A stretch of 54,447 nt of DNA from positions 1 through 54,447 of the forward strand of contig JAFGJT010000013.1 of assembly GCA_016928915.1 (NCBI GenBank). The letters are read 5' to 3'. Under the pieces are notes generated by a model. It did not search any database. It saw only the letters and a program-made list of their open reading frames with translations, and was not told where the DNA came from. This document shows positions 8,415 through 16,639 of the stretch, one piece after another. Numbering within the stretch: position 1 is the first letter of the stretch; each line of letters begins with the position of its first letter. The position numbers were made by a program, and so were the translations under genes. Source of the DNA: Candidatus Peregrinibacteria bacterium. Its GTDB lineage: Bacteria > Patescibacteriota > Gracilibacteria > UBA1369 > PNNO01.

Positions 8415-9731
8415 ATGAAAAAAATATTACTCGTCGGCAGCGGCGCGCGCGAGCATGTTATTGCCGAAACTTTAAAACGTTCAAAAGAAGATGTTTCAAT
8501 AATCGCGTACGGTAGATCAAAAAATCCGGGCATATTAAAACTCGCCACAAGATACGAACTCGGTCCTGTAGATAAATTTGAAGATCTTAAAAAACTGGCA
8601 GTTGAAGAAAAACCTGATTTTGCTTTTATAGGACCGGATAATCCGATTGCCGACGGTGCTGCTGATGCTCTTTTGGATCTGGAAATACATAGTGTTGCGC
8701 CACTGCAAACCGTTGCCCGGCTTGAATCGTCAAAATCTTTTACGCGCGATCTTTTAGCCAAATACAACATTCCGGGAAATCCGAAATTTAAAGTTTTTTT
8801 TGATGAGGATAATATACGTGAATTTATTGAAAATGATCTGGGCGGTGAATATGTTGTAAAAGCTGACGGCTTGATGGGCGGAAAAGGCGTTAAGGTTTCA
8901 GGTGAACATTTGGCAAGTATAGAAGAAGGAGTTAAATATGCCGCAGACTGTCTGCATAAAACAGGGCGCGTTGTTATTGAAGAGAAATTCGTTGGTCAGG
9001 AATTTAGTTTAATGTGCTTCTGCGACGGTGAAAATATAGCGCCTATGCCTGCTGTTCAGGACCACAAACGCGCATTCGACGGCGATAAGGGCCCGAATAC
9101 CGGGGGGATGGGATCATACAGCGACGCCAGCCACTCTCTGCCATTTTTAAAACCGGGCGATATTGATGCGGCAATTGATATAACAAAACAAACCACACTG
9201 GCTTTATTTGAGGAAACCGGTGTTTTATTTAAGGGAATAATGTACGGCGGCTTTATAGTAACAAAAAACGGAGTAAAATTAATTGAATATAACGCGCGTT
9301 TCGGCGATCCGGAGGTTATGAATGTTCTGCCGATTCTAAAAACTGATTTTGTGGAAATCTGCGAAGCGATTATTAAAGGCAATTTAAACAAATTAAAGGT
9401 TGAGTTCGAAAATAAGGCTACAGTATGCAAATACATTGTCCCCGAAGGATATCCCGAAAACCCCGTAAAAGGCGCAAAAATTGAGGTTGGAAACGTGCCC
9501 GAAGGAGTTAAAATGTACTATTCATCCGTTGATCAAAAAGAAGGCGGGATTTACATGAGTTCATCCCGCGCGGTTGCGTTTGTGGGAATAGCGGATACAA
9601 TTCACGAAGCCGAAAAATCCGCTGCCGGCGCACTCGCAAGCATCAGCGGACCGGTCTTTTACAGAACCGACATCGGCACTGACGCTTTAATTCAACAGCG
9701 TATTGAGATGATGAAGAAAATCAGAAGTTGA
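8415..9731 (+). CDS. purD: Phosphoribosylamine-glycine ligase
   Basis: PurD is an ATP-grasp ligase that joins phosphoribosylamine, the product of PurF, to glycine. The 438 residues show the N-terminal LLVGSGAREHVI, the ATP-grasp segment YVVKADGLMGGKGV near residue 145, EEKFVGQEFSLMCFCDG, KGPNTGGMGSYS and the metal-binding end EYNARFGDPEVMNVLP near residue 295. It starts 5 bases after purF, so the short-lived PurF product and its user are made together. Later pathway genes are not in the window. The gene ends with UGA, 6 bases from the end of the convergent prsW-like gene. Confidence 0.96.
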   Translation: MKKILLVGSGAREHVIAETLKRSKEDVSIIAYGRSKNPGILKLATRYELGPVDKFEDLKKLAVEEKPDFAFIGPDNPIADGAADALLDLEIHSVAPLQTVARLESSKSFTRDLLAKYNIPGNPKFKVFFDEDNIREFIENDLGGEYVVKADGLMGGKGVKVSGEHLASIEEGVKYAADCLHKTGRVVIEEKFVGQEFSLMCFCDGENIAPMPAVQDHKRAFDGDKGPNTGGMGSYSDASHSLPFLKPGDIDAAIDITKQTTLALFEETGVLFKGIMYGGFIVTKNGVKLIEYNARFGDPEVMNVLPILKTDFVEICEAIIKGNLNKLKVEFENKATVCKYIVPEGYPENPVKGAKIEVGNVPEGVKMYYSSVDQKEGGIYMSSSRAVAFVGIADTIHEAEKSAAGALASISGPVFYRTDIGTDALIQQRIEMMKKIRS

Positions 9732-9737
9732 TATAAT

Positions 9738-10844
9738 TTAATTTTTGATATTTTGTTTTTCCGGTTTCTCAATTTCTTCATCCAATCCCTCGAAATAATT
9801 TTTTCTTACAAATAATTTGCGCAAGGCTTCATATAAATCAAGGAATCTCTGGTTGTCCACGGATTTGTTTAGAAATAGACGTATTACGGGATTTCCGGGA
9901 TCTTTTTTAAGCAGCCTTTTTGAAACTTCAATAACCTGCAGATACTTGCCATCTTTGTACCACTGTCCCAGGAGCTCCAGAACAACATCTTTGTCTCTGT
10001 CTCTCATATGTGCGTTTTTCGATTTTACATATACAAGATGAAGATACCCGCTGCTTCTTCGAAACAGATATAACAGCCACAAAAATCCTGCAAAAATCAA
10101 CCATAATACATTTTCAATCATTTGCATTTCAAGAAAATAATTAAATGATGCATGCAATAATACGGCAAAAAATAAGCCTTTGGCGATTGTAAAAATTCTA
10201 AAAGGCACCGCCCTTTTTAACAGGTCCTCATCCGATAAAGTCCTTTTATCAAACTTTTTTGTTTTGCCCCAGTATTCCTGCATAGAAAATGACTTTGAAA
10301 ACTTTGAAATGCCGTAATAATTGCCGAATATTCCTGAAAAGACCAGATGCCCACAAACCGTTATAACAGACCTGAAGCTGAACAGTGCAATAAACTGATA
10401 AAGCTCCATTTTAAGACCCACATTGTAGAAATAATGTATATTCTCGGCGAATGCAAAGCCCAAGGCCGCAACTATACTGAATTTAATCGCTTCATGAATG
10501 CTGTGAACCAAATTTTTTGTTTTATCCACAAACAAAACCACCAGAAGCTTGGCGATTTCCTCAAGCACCGCAACGATAACAAATAAAATTATAATTCTTT
10601 GTTCTTTTGGGATGTCCGCTCTGCCAATGATAGTTAAAAGATCCGTCTGCGGAAAAACAGTCCACAAATAATCAACAAGGAATACAGGGAATACGGATAA
10701 TGCGCCCAGCACAAATACTAAAAACACATATTTCTTTGTTTTTCCCGCTAGAATGCTTCTTCTCCATATAAAAAACCATAAAACAACAGGCAAAAATGCC
10801 AATAATACAACTAATATAATTTGCAGCAGACGCAGAATATCCAT
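9738..10844 (-). CDS. PrsW-family intramembrane protease with soluble C-terminal tail
   Basis: The 368-residue product has about seven or eight hydrophobic helices in its first 260 residues. It keeps the PrsW motifs: EExxK at residues 95-99, FAFAEN with E134 and N135, an H166 in CGHLVFSG, and LHASFNYF further on. PrsW proteins are glutamic-type membrane proteases; in Bacillus the founding member cuts an anti-sigma factor. The substrate here is unknown. The last about 110 residues are soluble and helical with a TPR-like feel (LKKDPGNPVIRLFL), which may recruit a partner. A strong-looking extended -10 promoter and an AGGAG site lie upstream. Confidence 0.85.
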   Translation of the reverse strand: MDILRLLQIILVVLLAFLPVVLWFFIWRRSILAGKTKKYVFLVFVLGALSVFPVFLVDYLWTVFPQTDLLTIIGRADIPKEQRIIILFVIVAVLEEIAKLLVVLFVDKTKNLVHSIHEAIKFSIVAALGFAFAENIHYFYNVGLKMELYQFIALFSFRSVITVCGHLVFSGIFGNYYGISKFSKSFSMQEYWGKTKKFDKRTLSDEDLLKRAVPFRIFTIAKGLFFAVLLHASFNYFLEMQMIENVLWLIFAGFLWLLYLFRRSSGYLHLVYVKSKNAHMRDRDKDVVLELLGQWYKDGKYLQVIEVSKRLLKKDPGNPVIRLFLNKSVDNQRFLDLYEALRKLFVRKNYFEGLDEEIEKPEKQNIKN

Positions 10845-10866
10845 ATTTTTGTTTTAATCTCCTGAT

Positions 10867-10895
10867 ATTATACCATATTTTTAGATTTTTTTAAA
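10867..10895 (-). promoter_or_regulatory. Promoter for the PrsW-like gene
   Basis: On the minus strand TTTAAA (10895-10890) and TATAAT (10872-10867) are 17 bases apart, and a TGG just before the -10 box makes it an extended -10. An AGGAG ribosome-binding site follows about 14 bases before the start codon, one of few clear ones in the window. Confidence 0.65.
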
Positions 10896-10960
10896 TTTGC
10901 TAACTCGAAATTTGCTGACGCATTTAATGGTCAATTCAATTCTGTACGAGTTGTGAAAAT

Positions 10961-10988
10961 AAAAAAAGCGGAGTATTAAATACCCCGC
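10961..10988 (-). terminator. Rho-independent terminator after the Thr/Ser-rich gene
   Basis: On the minus strand a 10-bp stem (10988-10979 with 10977-10968, one G-T pair) is followed by seven T residues. It ends transcription of the 11018-11629 gene. Confidence 0.85.
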
Positions 10989-11017
10989 CTTTTATTATTA
11001 TACTAAATATTAAGTAA

Positions 11018-11629
11018 TTATAATGTAGCAGAAACATCCTTTTTGAACACATCAAGATCCGAGGATACATCGCTTCTTAAACCTGAAAGTGCTTTATTTA
11101 AATCAACCCCGCTATCCACATTTTTCTTAAATACAGCAACAGCATTATCAACTTCTTTTTTTAGAGTGGTTACAAAAATATCTTTAATAGCGTATGTTTT
11201 TGCAAGTAAATCAGCCTCTCTTTTAATATATGCGGCTCCTTCATCAACATCCGAAATAACCTTTTTTAACATATCTTTCGTAACAGTAACTTTTTCATAA
11301 AAAGCCACATTGGCATCTGATTTTATTTTATCTACATCAGAGCTGAATTTGACAACCGTTGTTGCAGTAGTAGCAGAAGTCGCCTGGGTGTATTCGGATG
11401 TTTCAGCAATTTCAGCTGTTCCAGAAGTCGCCTGAGTGTCTTCGGATGTTTCAACTGTTCCAGAAGTAATTTCTGTCCCATCTTTCTCTATGGTACCTTC
11501 TGTCATGATGATATCCCCCTTAAAAAGCTGTGTCTGGATTACAAGTGATGCAACTCCGGCAATAACTGCTATTGCTATCACCACGGCCAGCACCTTCCCA
11601 ATCTCAATCTTTATCAATTTTTTTTCCAT
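11018..11629 (-). CDS. Unknown membrane-anchored protein with Thr/Ser-rich repeat
   Basis: I do not recognise this 203-residue protein. Residues about 9-33 form one N-terminal membrane helix. A Thr/Ser/Glu-rich linker (about 40-90) follows and contains a 16-residue direct repeat, ETSEDTQATSGTAEIA then ETSEYTQATSATTATT. The C-terminal 110 residues are predicted by eye to be amphipathic helices rich in Lys, Asp and Val, without cysteine or a catalytic motif. The layout suggests a helical domain on a flexible stalk outside the membrane. The gene is a single transcription unit with its own extended -10 promoter and a strong terminator. Confidence 0.65.
   Translation of the reverse strand: MEKKLIKIEIGKVLAVVIAIAVIAGVASLVIQTQLFKGDIIMTEGTIEKDGTEITSGTVETSEDTQATSGTAEIAETSEYTQATSATTATTVVKFSSDVDKIKSDANVAFYEKVTVTKDMLKKVISDVDEGAAYIKREADLLAKTYAIKDIFVTTLKKEVDNAVAVFKKNVDSGVDLNKALSGLRSDVSSDLDVFKKDVSATL
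11374..11453. repeat. Two-copy 48-base direct repeat in the Thr/Ser-rich linker
   Basis: A 32-base unit at 11374-11405 recurs at 11422-11453 with two mismatches. The 48-base period keeps the reading frame, so copy number could change without breaking the gene. Confidence 0.8.
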
Positions 11630-11667
11630 TTTTGTTTTGGGTTAATTTAATAATTTCAACTAATATA

Positions 11668-11696
11668 ACTATACCATAATTAGGATATTATGTAAA
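11668..11696 (-). promoter_or_regulatory. Promoter for the Thr/Ser-rich gene
   Basis: On the minus strand TTTACA (11696-11691) and TATAGT (11673-11668) are 17 bases apart with an extended TGG before the -10 box. The start codon lies about 40 bases downstream. Confidence 0.7.
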
Positions 11697-11727
11697 TATG
11701 CAATTTGGATACTTTTTTATAAAAACT

Positions 11728-12501
11728 TTATTTATGTCCCAATTTTTCACCAATACCTTCAAGCGCCCTCAACGCCTCAATGGGCATCATCCAAATTGTT
11801 GTGTTTGACTGATCCGATGAAAGGTCATTTATTGACTGCAAAGTTCTAAGATGAAGTGCTCCCGGTGCTGCCGAAAGCATTCTTGCGGCTTTTGTCATAT
11901 TTTCAGCCGCCATTACTTCGCCTTCAGCCTTAATAATAACCGCTCTTCTTTCTCTTTCAGCCTCGGCTTCTTTGGCAATTGTTCTTTTAAGGTCTGACGG
12001 AAGCACTATGTCTTTTAATTCAACCGTATCAACTTCTATACCCCACGGATCGCTCGCCTTATCCACGATCACCTCGATTCTTTTTGCTATCTCGTCACGC
12101 TTTTTTAAAAGATCATCAAGAGAAACTTCGCCCACGGCATTTCTCATTGTGGTCTGTGCCAGCTGGCTTACGGCATAATAATAATTTTCAACCGCATTAA
12201 TTGATTTGTCAGCTTCGCGGATTTTATAATAAATGACAGCATTGATCTGAATTGAAACATTGTCTTTGGTGATTGCTTCCTGATTCGGGACATCAACAGC
12301 CTTGGTGCGGATATCGACCTTGACCATCTGCTGAAAAACGGGAATCACAAGCCTCCAGCCGGGCATTTTCGTGCCGGTGTATTTACCCAATGTATACATT
12401 ACCCCCCTCTGATACTCATTAATCTGCTTGATGCTTATAAAAATAATAACAAGCACAATTACCCCTATTGTAATAAGGGATGATGAGAATAAATCTTCCA
12501 T
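11728..12501 (-). CDS. SPFH/band 7 protein, slipin-like
   Basis: The 257-residue product has an N-terminal membrane helix (about 8-27) and a band 7/SPFH domain. Slipin-type segments are visible: NEYQRGVMYTLGKYTG, PGWRLVIPVFQQMVKVDIR, QEAITKDNVSIQINAVIYYKI and GIEVDTVELKDIVLP. A coiled, Ala/Glu-rich region with AKEAEAERERRAVIIKAEGE follows and a short C-terminal tail closes it. Such proteins oligomerise on the membrane and organise microdomains or regulate proteases. Bacterial slipins often sit next to an NfeD partner, which is not seen here. Nearby genes on the same strand encode membrane and envelope proteins, each with its own promoter. Confidence 0.9.
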   Translation of the reverse strand: MEDLFSSSLITIGVIVLVIIFISIKQINEYQRGVMYTLGKYTGTKMPGWRLVIPVFQQMVKVDIRTKAVDVPNQEAITKDNVSIQINAVIYYKIREADKSINAVENYYYAVSQLAQTTMRNAVGEVSLDDLLKKRDEIAKRIEVIVDKASDPWGIEVDTVELKDIVLPSDLKRTIAKEAEAERERRAVIIKAEGEVMAAENMTKAARMLSAAPGALHLRTLQSINDLSSDQSNTTIWMMPIEALRALEGIGEKLGHK

Positions 12502-12510
12502 GTTTAAATT

Positions 12511-12535
12511 GTTAGGATTTTATAAACATCCTAAC
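12511..12535. promoter_or_regulatory. Inverted repeat at the SPFH gene transcription start
   Basis: GTTAGGAT (12511-12518) and ATCCTAAC (12528-12535) are perfect 8-base inverted arms with a 9-base loop. They span the predicted start site and touch the -10 box of the SPFH promoter. This could be a repressor operator or a 5' hairpin; there is no T-run that would make it a good terminator. Confidence 0.5.
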
Positions 12536-12562
12536 TTTACTAATGTGTAGGTATAAAATCAA
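12534..12562 (-). promoter_or_regulatory. Putative promoter for the SPFH gene
   Basis: On the minus strand TTGATT (12562-12557) and TAAAGT (12539-12534) are 17 bases apart. The start codon is at 12501. Confidence 0.5.
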
Positions 12563-12568
12563 CACTGT

Positions 12569-12937
12569 TTATCTACCAATTTTCTTTTTTGTAAAATTCG
12601 TGGCTTTTTTCCCCATTTTTTTCGCTTTTCTTACGGCGTGTTTGGCGGCTTTTCCCATCTTTTCTTTGCCCATTTCGGCTATTTCTCCCGCTTTCTTTTT
12701 TGCTTTAAATAAATTTTCCTGCACAGTATCGGTTTCATAAACTTCTTTTGCCGTACCTGCCAGATCCTTGCCCATACCAACAAAACTATCCTTTAACGCG
12801 CCAACACCTGTTCCGCCTTCATCACGCTCCTGTTTTATCTGCTCTCTTAAATCCCTGCCTTTTTTAGGTGCAAATAAAATACCTAAAACTGCACCGGTCA
12901 ATAAACCAAAAAATAAACCAGAACTATGTTTTCCCAT
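12569..12937 (-). CDS. YtxH-like small membrane protein
   Basis: The 122-residue product opens with the YtxH-type segment SGLFFGLLTGAVLGILFAPKKGRDLRE: a glycine-rich membrane helix ending in APKKG. The rest is a soluble, Lys/Ala/Glu-rich helical tail that ends in a very basic stretch (KKMGKKATNFTKKKIGR). Family members are linked to general stress in Firmicutes, but their molecular function is not settled. The basic tail might bind nucleic acid or acidic membrane surface; that is inference. It has its own promoter and lies in a row of minus-strand envelope genes. Confidence 0.8.
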   Translation of the reverse strand: MGKHSSGLFFGLLTGAVLGILFAPKKGRDLREQIKQERDEGGTGVGALKDSFVGMGKDLAGTAKEVYETDTVQENLFKAKKKAGEIAEMGKEKMGKAAKHAVRKAKKMGKKATNFTKKKIGR

Positions 12938-12968
12938 GTTTGTTTTGTTTAATGTTTAAAACATTTTT

Positions 12969-12998
12969 ATTATAAACCATTTTTAAGCTATCTGCCAA
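12969..12998 (-). promoter_or_regulatory. Promoter for the YtxH-like gene
   Basis: On the minus strand TTGGCA (12998-12993) and a perfect TATAAT (12974-12969) are 18 bases apart, about 32 bases before the start codon. Confidence 0.65.
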
Positions 12999-13017
12999 AT
13001 CTTTTTTCTTTAAATAT

Positions 13018-13053
13018 AAAAAAAGCGCCTTCGCAATTAATACGAAAACGCTT
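13018..13053 (-). terminator. Terminator after the SLH surface-protein gene
   Basis: On the minus strand AAGCG/CGCTT and TTCG/CGAA arms form an interrupted hairpin (13053-13023), followed by seven T residues (13024-13018). It lies 27 bases past the stop codon of the 996-residue protein. Confidence 0.75.
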
Positions 13054-13079
13054 CTTTTAAAGGGATGCAACCTTTGTAT

Positions 13080-16070
13080 TTATCTGTCCACAACAAAATC
13101 AATTTCTTTTTCAACCTCATCATTGCTGTTTTCAGCTACGATTCTTACATAATAATCTCCGTCGGACACAAGGTTATTGTTTTTATCCTTTCCGTTCCAT
13201 AAAATCTGATATTCACCCGCGGATGTCGAACGATAATCCCATAGCCTTTTAACCAGATAATCATCTTCATCGTAAACGCTTACGGTAACATACGCGGTTT
13301 TATTGGTTCTAAACGATATCTTAAGAGTATTATTATTTACAGGATTAAATGTGTAAGGGGTAACATTAAAATTGCTAATCTTTAAGTCTGTTGAACTTGA
13401 AGATCCGTTATCAACTTCCATCTTAATCTCATATTTTTCGTACCCTTTTGAATTTGTGGCTTTGATTCTTATTGTATACTCGCCTTCATCAACCTCATCA
13501 TCATCTTCATCCTCGGTATTGTTCCATGTAACGGTGTGTTTGCCGCTGCTTTGGTTAACATCATCAACCAAAGCAATGACTACATCATCATCTTCATCCA
13601 ACACATCAACAATCACATCGGCTCGCGTGTTCAGAGTGTAATTAATTTTTACGTCATCACCCTGATTAACCGAATAATCTGAAAGGTAAACATTTGTGAT
13701 ATCAGGTCTTACTGTGCCTGTTGTTGTTCCCGTGCTTCCAGAATAGCCCGCATCATCATCCAAACCTGCAAGATGGAATCTATAGAAAAGTTCGGCTACG
13801 TCACCGCGCAGCATCGGAGTGTCGGGATTAAAGTTATTATAATAACCAGGATCCATCAGTCCGTATGTTTTTGAATAACATATGTATTTTGCATACCATG
13901 CGTCAACAGATATGTCGCTGTATGGCTGATAAGAGCATGCCGGAACATAAACATTTGACGCTTCAAGGAAAATCTTTAAAAGTTCAGCTCTGCTTACCGT
14001 TTTATTTGGCTGAAAAGACCCGTCAATATATCCGTGAATAATGCCGTAATATTTTGCTGTTCTTAAATAAGGCATGTACCAGGCATAAGGATCAACATCC
14101 CAGAAACCCGCATTTGTACCATCCGAAGCAAGCAAAGGATAATCAAAGCCAAGCAGAACAACTTTTGTTGTTTCGGCACGGCTGATTGCCTGATACGGCC
14201 TGAAATAGCCGTCTATGTAACCGTCAAATATATCTTGTTCGGTTACATATCTTATGGCGCTGCAATAGGGATCATTTATACTTACATCTTTATATTCGGC
14301 GCATCTTTCGCTTCCGTCGTCGTCATCGTCCGCGTCTCTGTCAACTTCCACATCAATGCGCTCCGTATCCTCGCCTTCATCATTTTCGGCCGTTATCACA
14401 AACTCATAATCATCGTCCGTTACATAGTCCCCGTCATCGTCTTTTCCGTTCCATGTATAAGTTTTTGTGCCTTCACAAAGCTCTTTTGAGGTTAAAATTT
14501 TACGCACCAGATCATTATCTTCATCAACAATTTTAATAGTCACATCGGCGCAGGTGTTTAATCTGAATTTTAGAACAGTGTTATCTTCATAAAAATCAAA
14601 CACCTCCGGATCAACGCTTACATTGGTAATTTTTGGTATCAAAATATCATCATCGTCGTCATCGGTATCCACAGTTACATTCTCAATTTCGGTATCGGTG
14701 CCTTTACTGTTATTTACGGTTATTCTAATATAATAATCACCATCAGCAGCAATGGAATTTGAAGAATTTCTGCCGTTCCAGTTTATTGTTTTTGAGCCGG
14801 AACACATATAATCGCTCTCAAGCAGTGTAGTTACATAAGCATCATTGGATTTTTTATACACTTTCGCGGTTACATAAACGCAGGTATTAATAGTGTAATG
14901 AATGGTTGTTTTTTCGTCTTCCTCGGGATCAAAAGTAACAGGAGAGGCATATGCGTTTGTAATATTCGGCGTAACAATATCATCATCGTCATCATCATCC
15001 TCATATTCAACCCGTATTGATCCGGTTTCAACATCGGAACCCGCTGAATTTGAAGCGGTTATTTTGTAAGTATAGGTTTTTTCATCAACAATATCTCCTG
15101 AAGAATTTCTGCCGTCCCATTTTTTGGCATGATTGCCGCCCGATAAAAGGGTGCTATTTAATATTGTCTTAACAACCGCGCTTCCGTCATAAATCTGAAT
15201 TGTAACATCGGACTGTGTATTTAAATCAAAATAAATATATGTATTTTCAATATTGGGATCAAAAGGCGTGGGAAGGGCGTAATCCGAAGAAATAACCGGC
15301 ACAGGATAAGTTACGCCGCCGTTATCATAATCAACTGTTACATTTCCGTTATAATTCTGCGTGCCGTAAGTTCCCGCAGCTGTTAATTTATAAGTATATA
15401 CACCTTCTTCAACAATATATCCATTGGTGTCTCTGCCGTTCCATAGGACCTTAAAAGATCCTTTGCCGTAACTTGCATTGCTGAGAATCGTTTTTACATT
15501 TGCCCCGATACTGTCGTAAATTTTTAGGGTGACTGTTGATGACTGATTTAATGAAAAATAAATGGTTGTTGATTCATCATAAGGATCAAAAGGATCCGGA
15601 GAATCGTATAAATTTGTAACAACAGGGTCGGTAGATCCCGAGCCCGAATAATCCACGGTCACATAATCGTCTTTAAAAAGAGCAAATTCATCGGAATAAA
15701 AAAGAAGCTGAACTTTATAATTGCCCGCTTCAACTTTCTGGCCGTCGTTATTTCTGCCATCCCATGTAAACGAATACGAACCCGCGGTAACATCTTTTTT
15801 AAACGCAAGCGATTTTACGGGATTTACACCGTCAAAAACCCCAAGAGTAATTCTGCCGGTCTGATTAACCGTGAGGTTAACTGTTGCGGTTTCAGTGTTT
15901 GGATTAAACATGGTTTCAACAACATCAAAAGATGTTATTGCGGCTGAAGCATTTGCTACGCCTGACTGTGAAACAACCAGCGTTAACGCCAGCGTAAGCA
16001 TTGTAATCAAAGACAATGCTTTTTTTAAAGATGCCTTTAAGGGAGATGCTTGTGTTGAAACTGTATTCAT
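13080..16070 (-). CDS. Large S-layer-like protein with FlgD-type repeats and three SLH domains
   Basis: The 996-residue product begins with a signal peptide (basic n-region, hydrophobic stretch about 17-37, cut near ANASA). Seven FlgD-like Ig repeats of about 95-100 residues follow the pattern NPFDP, a beta-rich stretch, TVTLKIYD, then WNGRDxxGxxVxxGxYxYxI. Five lie before and two after a block of three SLH domains at about 587-770, marked by YKDV, FWDVDPYAWYMPYL and YSDISVDAWYAKYI. Repeats 4 and 5 each carry a cysteine pair that could form a disulfide. Linkers contain runs of Asp, suggesting calcium binding. SLH domains usually anchor proteins to cell-wall polymer. It is the likely main surface-layer or adhesion protein of this region. 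Confidence 0.9.
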   Translation of the reverse strand: MNTVSTQASPLKASLKKALSLITMLTLALTLVVSQSGVANASAAITSFDVVETMFNPNTETATVNLTVNQTGRITLGVFDGVNPVKSLAFKKDVTAGSYSFTWDGRNNDGQKVEAGNYKVQLLFYSDEFALFKDDYVTVDYSGSGSTDPVVTNLYDSPDPFDPYDESTTIYFSLNQSSTVTLKIYDSIGANVKTILSNASYGKGSFKVLWNGRDTNGYIVEEGVYTYKLTAAGTYGTQNYNGNVTVDYDNGGVTYPVPVISSDYALPTPFDPNIENTYIYFDLNTQSDVTIQIYDGSAVVKTILNSTLLSGGNHAKKWDGRNSSGDIVDEKTYTYKITASNSAGSDVETGSIRVEYEDDDDDDDIVTPNITNAYASPVTFDPEEDEKTTIHYTINTCVYVTAKVYKKSNDAYVTTLLESDYMCSGSKTINWNGRNSSNSIAADGDYYIRITVNNSKGTDTEIENVTVDTDDDDDDILIPKITNVSVDPEVFDFYEDNTVLKFRLNTCADVTIKIVDEDNDLVRKILTSKELCEGTKTYTWNGKDDDGDYVTDDDYEFVITAENDEGEDTERIDVEVDRDADDDDDGSERCAEYKDVSINDPYCSAIRYVTEQDIFDGYIDGYFRPYQAISRAETTKVVLLGFDYPLLASDGTNAGFWDVDPYAWYMPYLRTAKYYGIIHGYIDGSFQPNKTVSRAELLKIFLEASNVYVPACSYQPYSDISVDAWYAKYICYSKTYGLMDPGYYNNFNPDTPMLRGDVAELFYRFHLAGLDDDAGYSGSTGTTTGTVRPDITNVYLSDYSVNQGDDVKINYTLNTRADVIVDVLDEDDDVVIALVDDVNQSSGKHTVTWNNTEDEDDDEVDEGEYTIRIKATNSKGYEKYEIKMEVDNGSSSSTDLKISNFNVTPYTFNPVNNNTLKISFRTNKTAYVTVSVYDEDDYLVKRLWDYRSTSAGEYQILWNGKDKNNNLVSDGDYYVRIVAENSNDEVEKEIDFVVDR

Positions 16071-16156
16071 ATTAATTGGTTAATTGGCTTATTGTTATAA
16101 TCTTTGAGAAGCGGTATCATTACAACTATTTGTTGCTCCGCACACCAAAGGAAATG

Positions 16157-16185
16157 ATTATAACAACAATCGTAAAATTTGTAAA
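16157..16185 (-). promoter_or_regulatory. Strong promoter for the SLH surface-protein gene
   Basis: On the minus strand TTTACA (16185-16180) and a perfect TATAAT (16162-16157) are 17 bases apart. The start site near 16150 leaves a leader of about 80 bases, unusually long here, which contains a CAAC/GTTG hairpin. A long leader is common for abundant S-layer transcripts. Confidence 0.75.
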
Positions 16186-16215
16186 GGGTAAATTTTAATT
16201 AACCTAAAAATCGCT

Positions 16216-16617
16216 TCAGACTGTTCTTTTTCTTAATTTAAACGTCCAGATCGTGTTGGCCGTATAACTTGTAAAAAGTACAATAATTGTAGTAATAACT
16301 TTTGAAAACATGTACCAAATATGAAAAAAATCCACAAAGATATACATTAATACAACCGTTAACCCCAGATTCACCACGGCAATAACAAAAAACGATATAA
16401 ACTGACGATTAAATTGATGGGATAAATCTTTAAATGTCCAGTATTTGTGAAGAAAAAAATTATGAACCACCGATATAACAAAAGCCATTGTTGTGGCAAT
16501 CAGCAGAGGAATATGAACAAACTCCACAAAAACATATAGACATGCCATATCTACTATTAGTCCCAAAGTGCCAACAATTGTATATTTCAAAAAGTTATAA
16601 AAATCGTTACCATTCAT
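16216..16617 (-). CDS. GtrA-like membrane protein
   Basis: The 133-residue product has four hydrophobic helices and the GtrA family pattern: FLKYTIVGTLGLIVDMACLY at the first helix, NFFLHKYWTFKD between helices two and three, and a closing TANTIWTFK. GtrA proteins are thought to help move lipid-linked sugars across the membrane for surface polysaccharide decoration, so a link to the wecB and glycosyltransferase genes is plausible but not shown. The start is 22 bases after the maf stop on the same strand, so the two are probably co-transcribed. Confidence 0.85.
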   Translation of the reverse strand: MNGNDFYNFLKYTIVGTLGLIVDMACLYVFVEFVHIPLLIATTMAFVISVVHNFFLHKYWTFKDLSHQFNRQFISFFVIAVVNLGLTVVLMYIFVDFFHIWYMFSKVITTIIVLFTSYTANTIWTFKLRKRTV

Positions 16618-16639
16618 ATAAAAATAATTTATCCTAATG

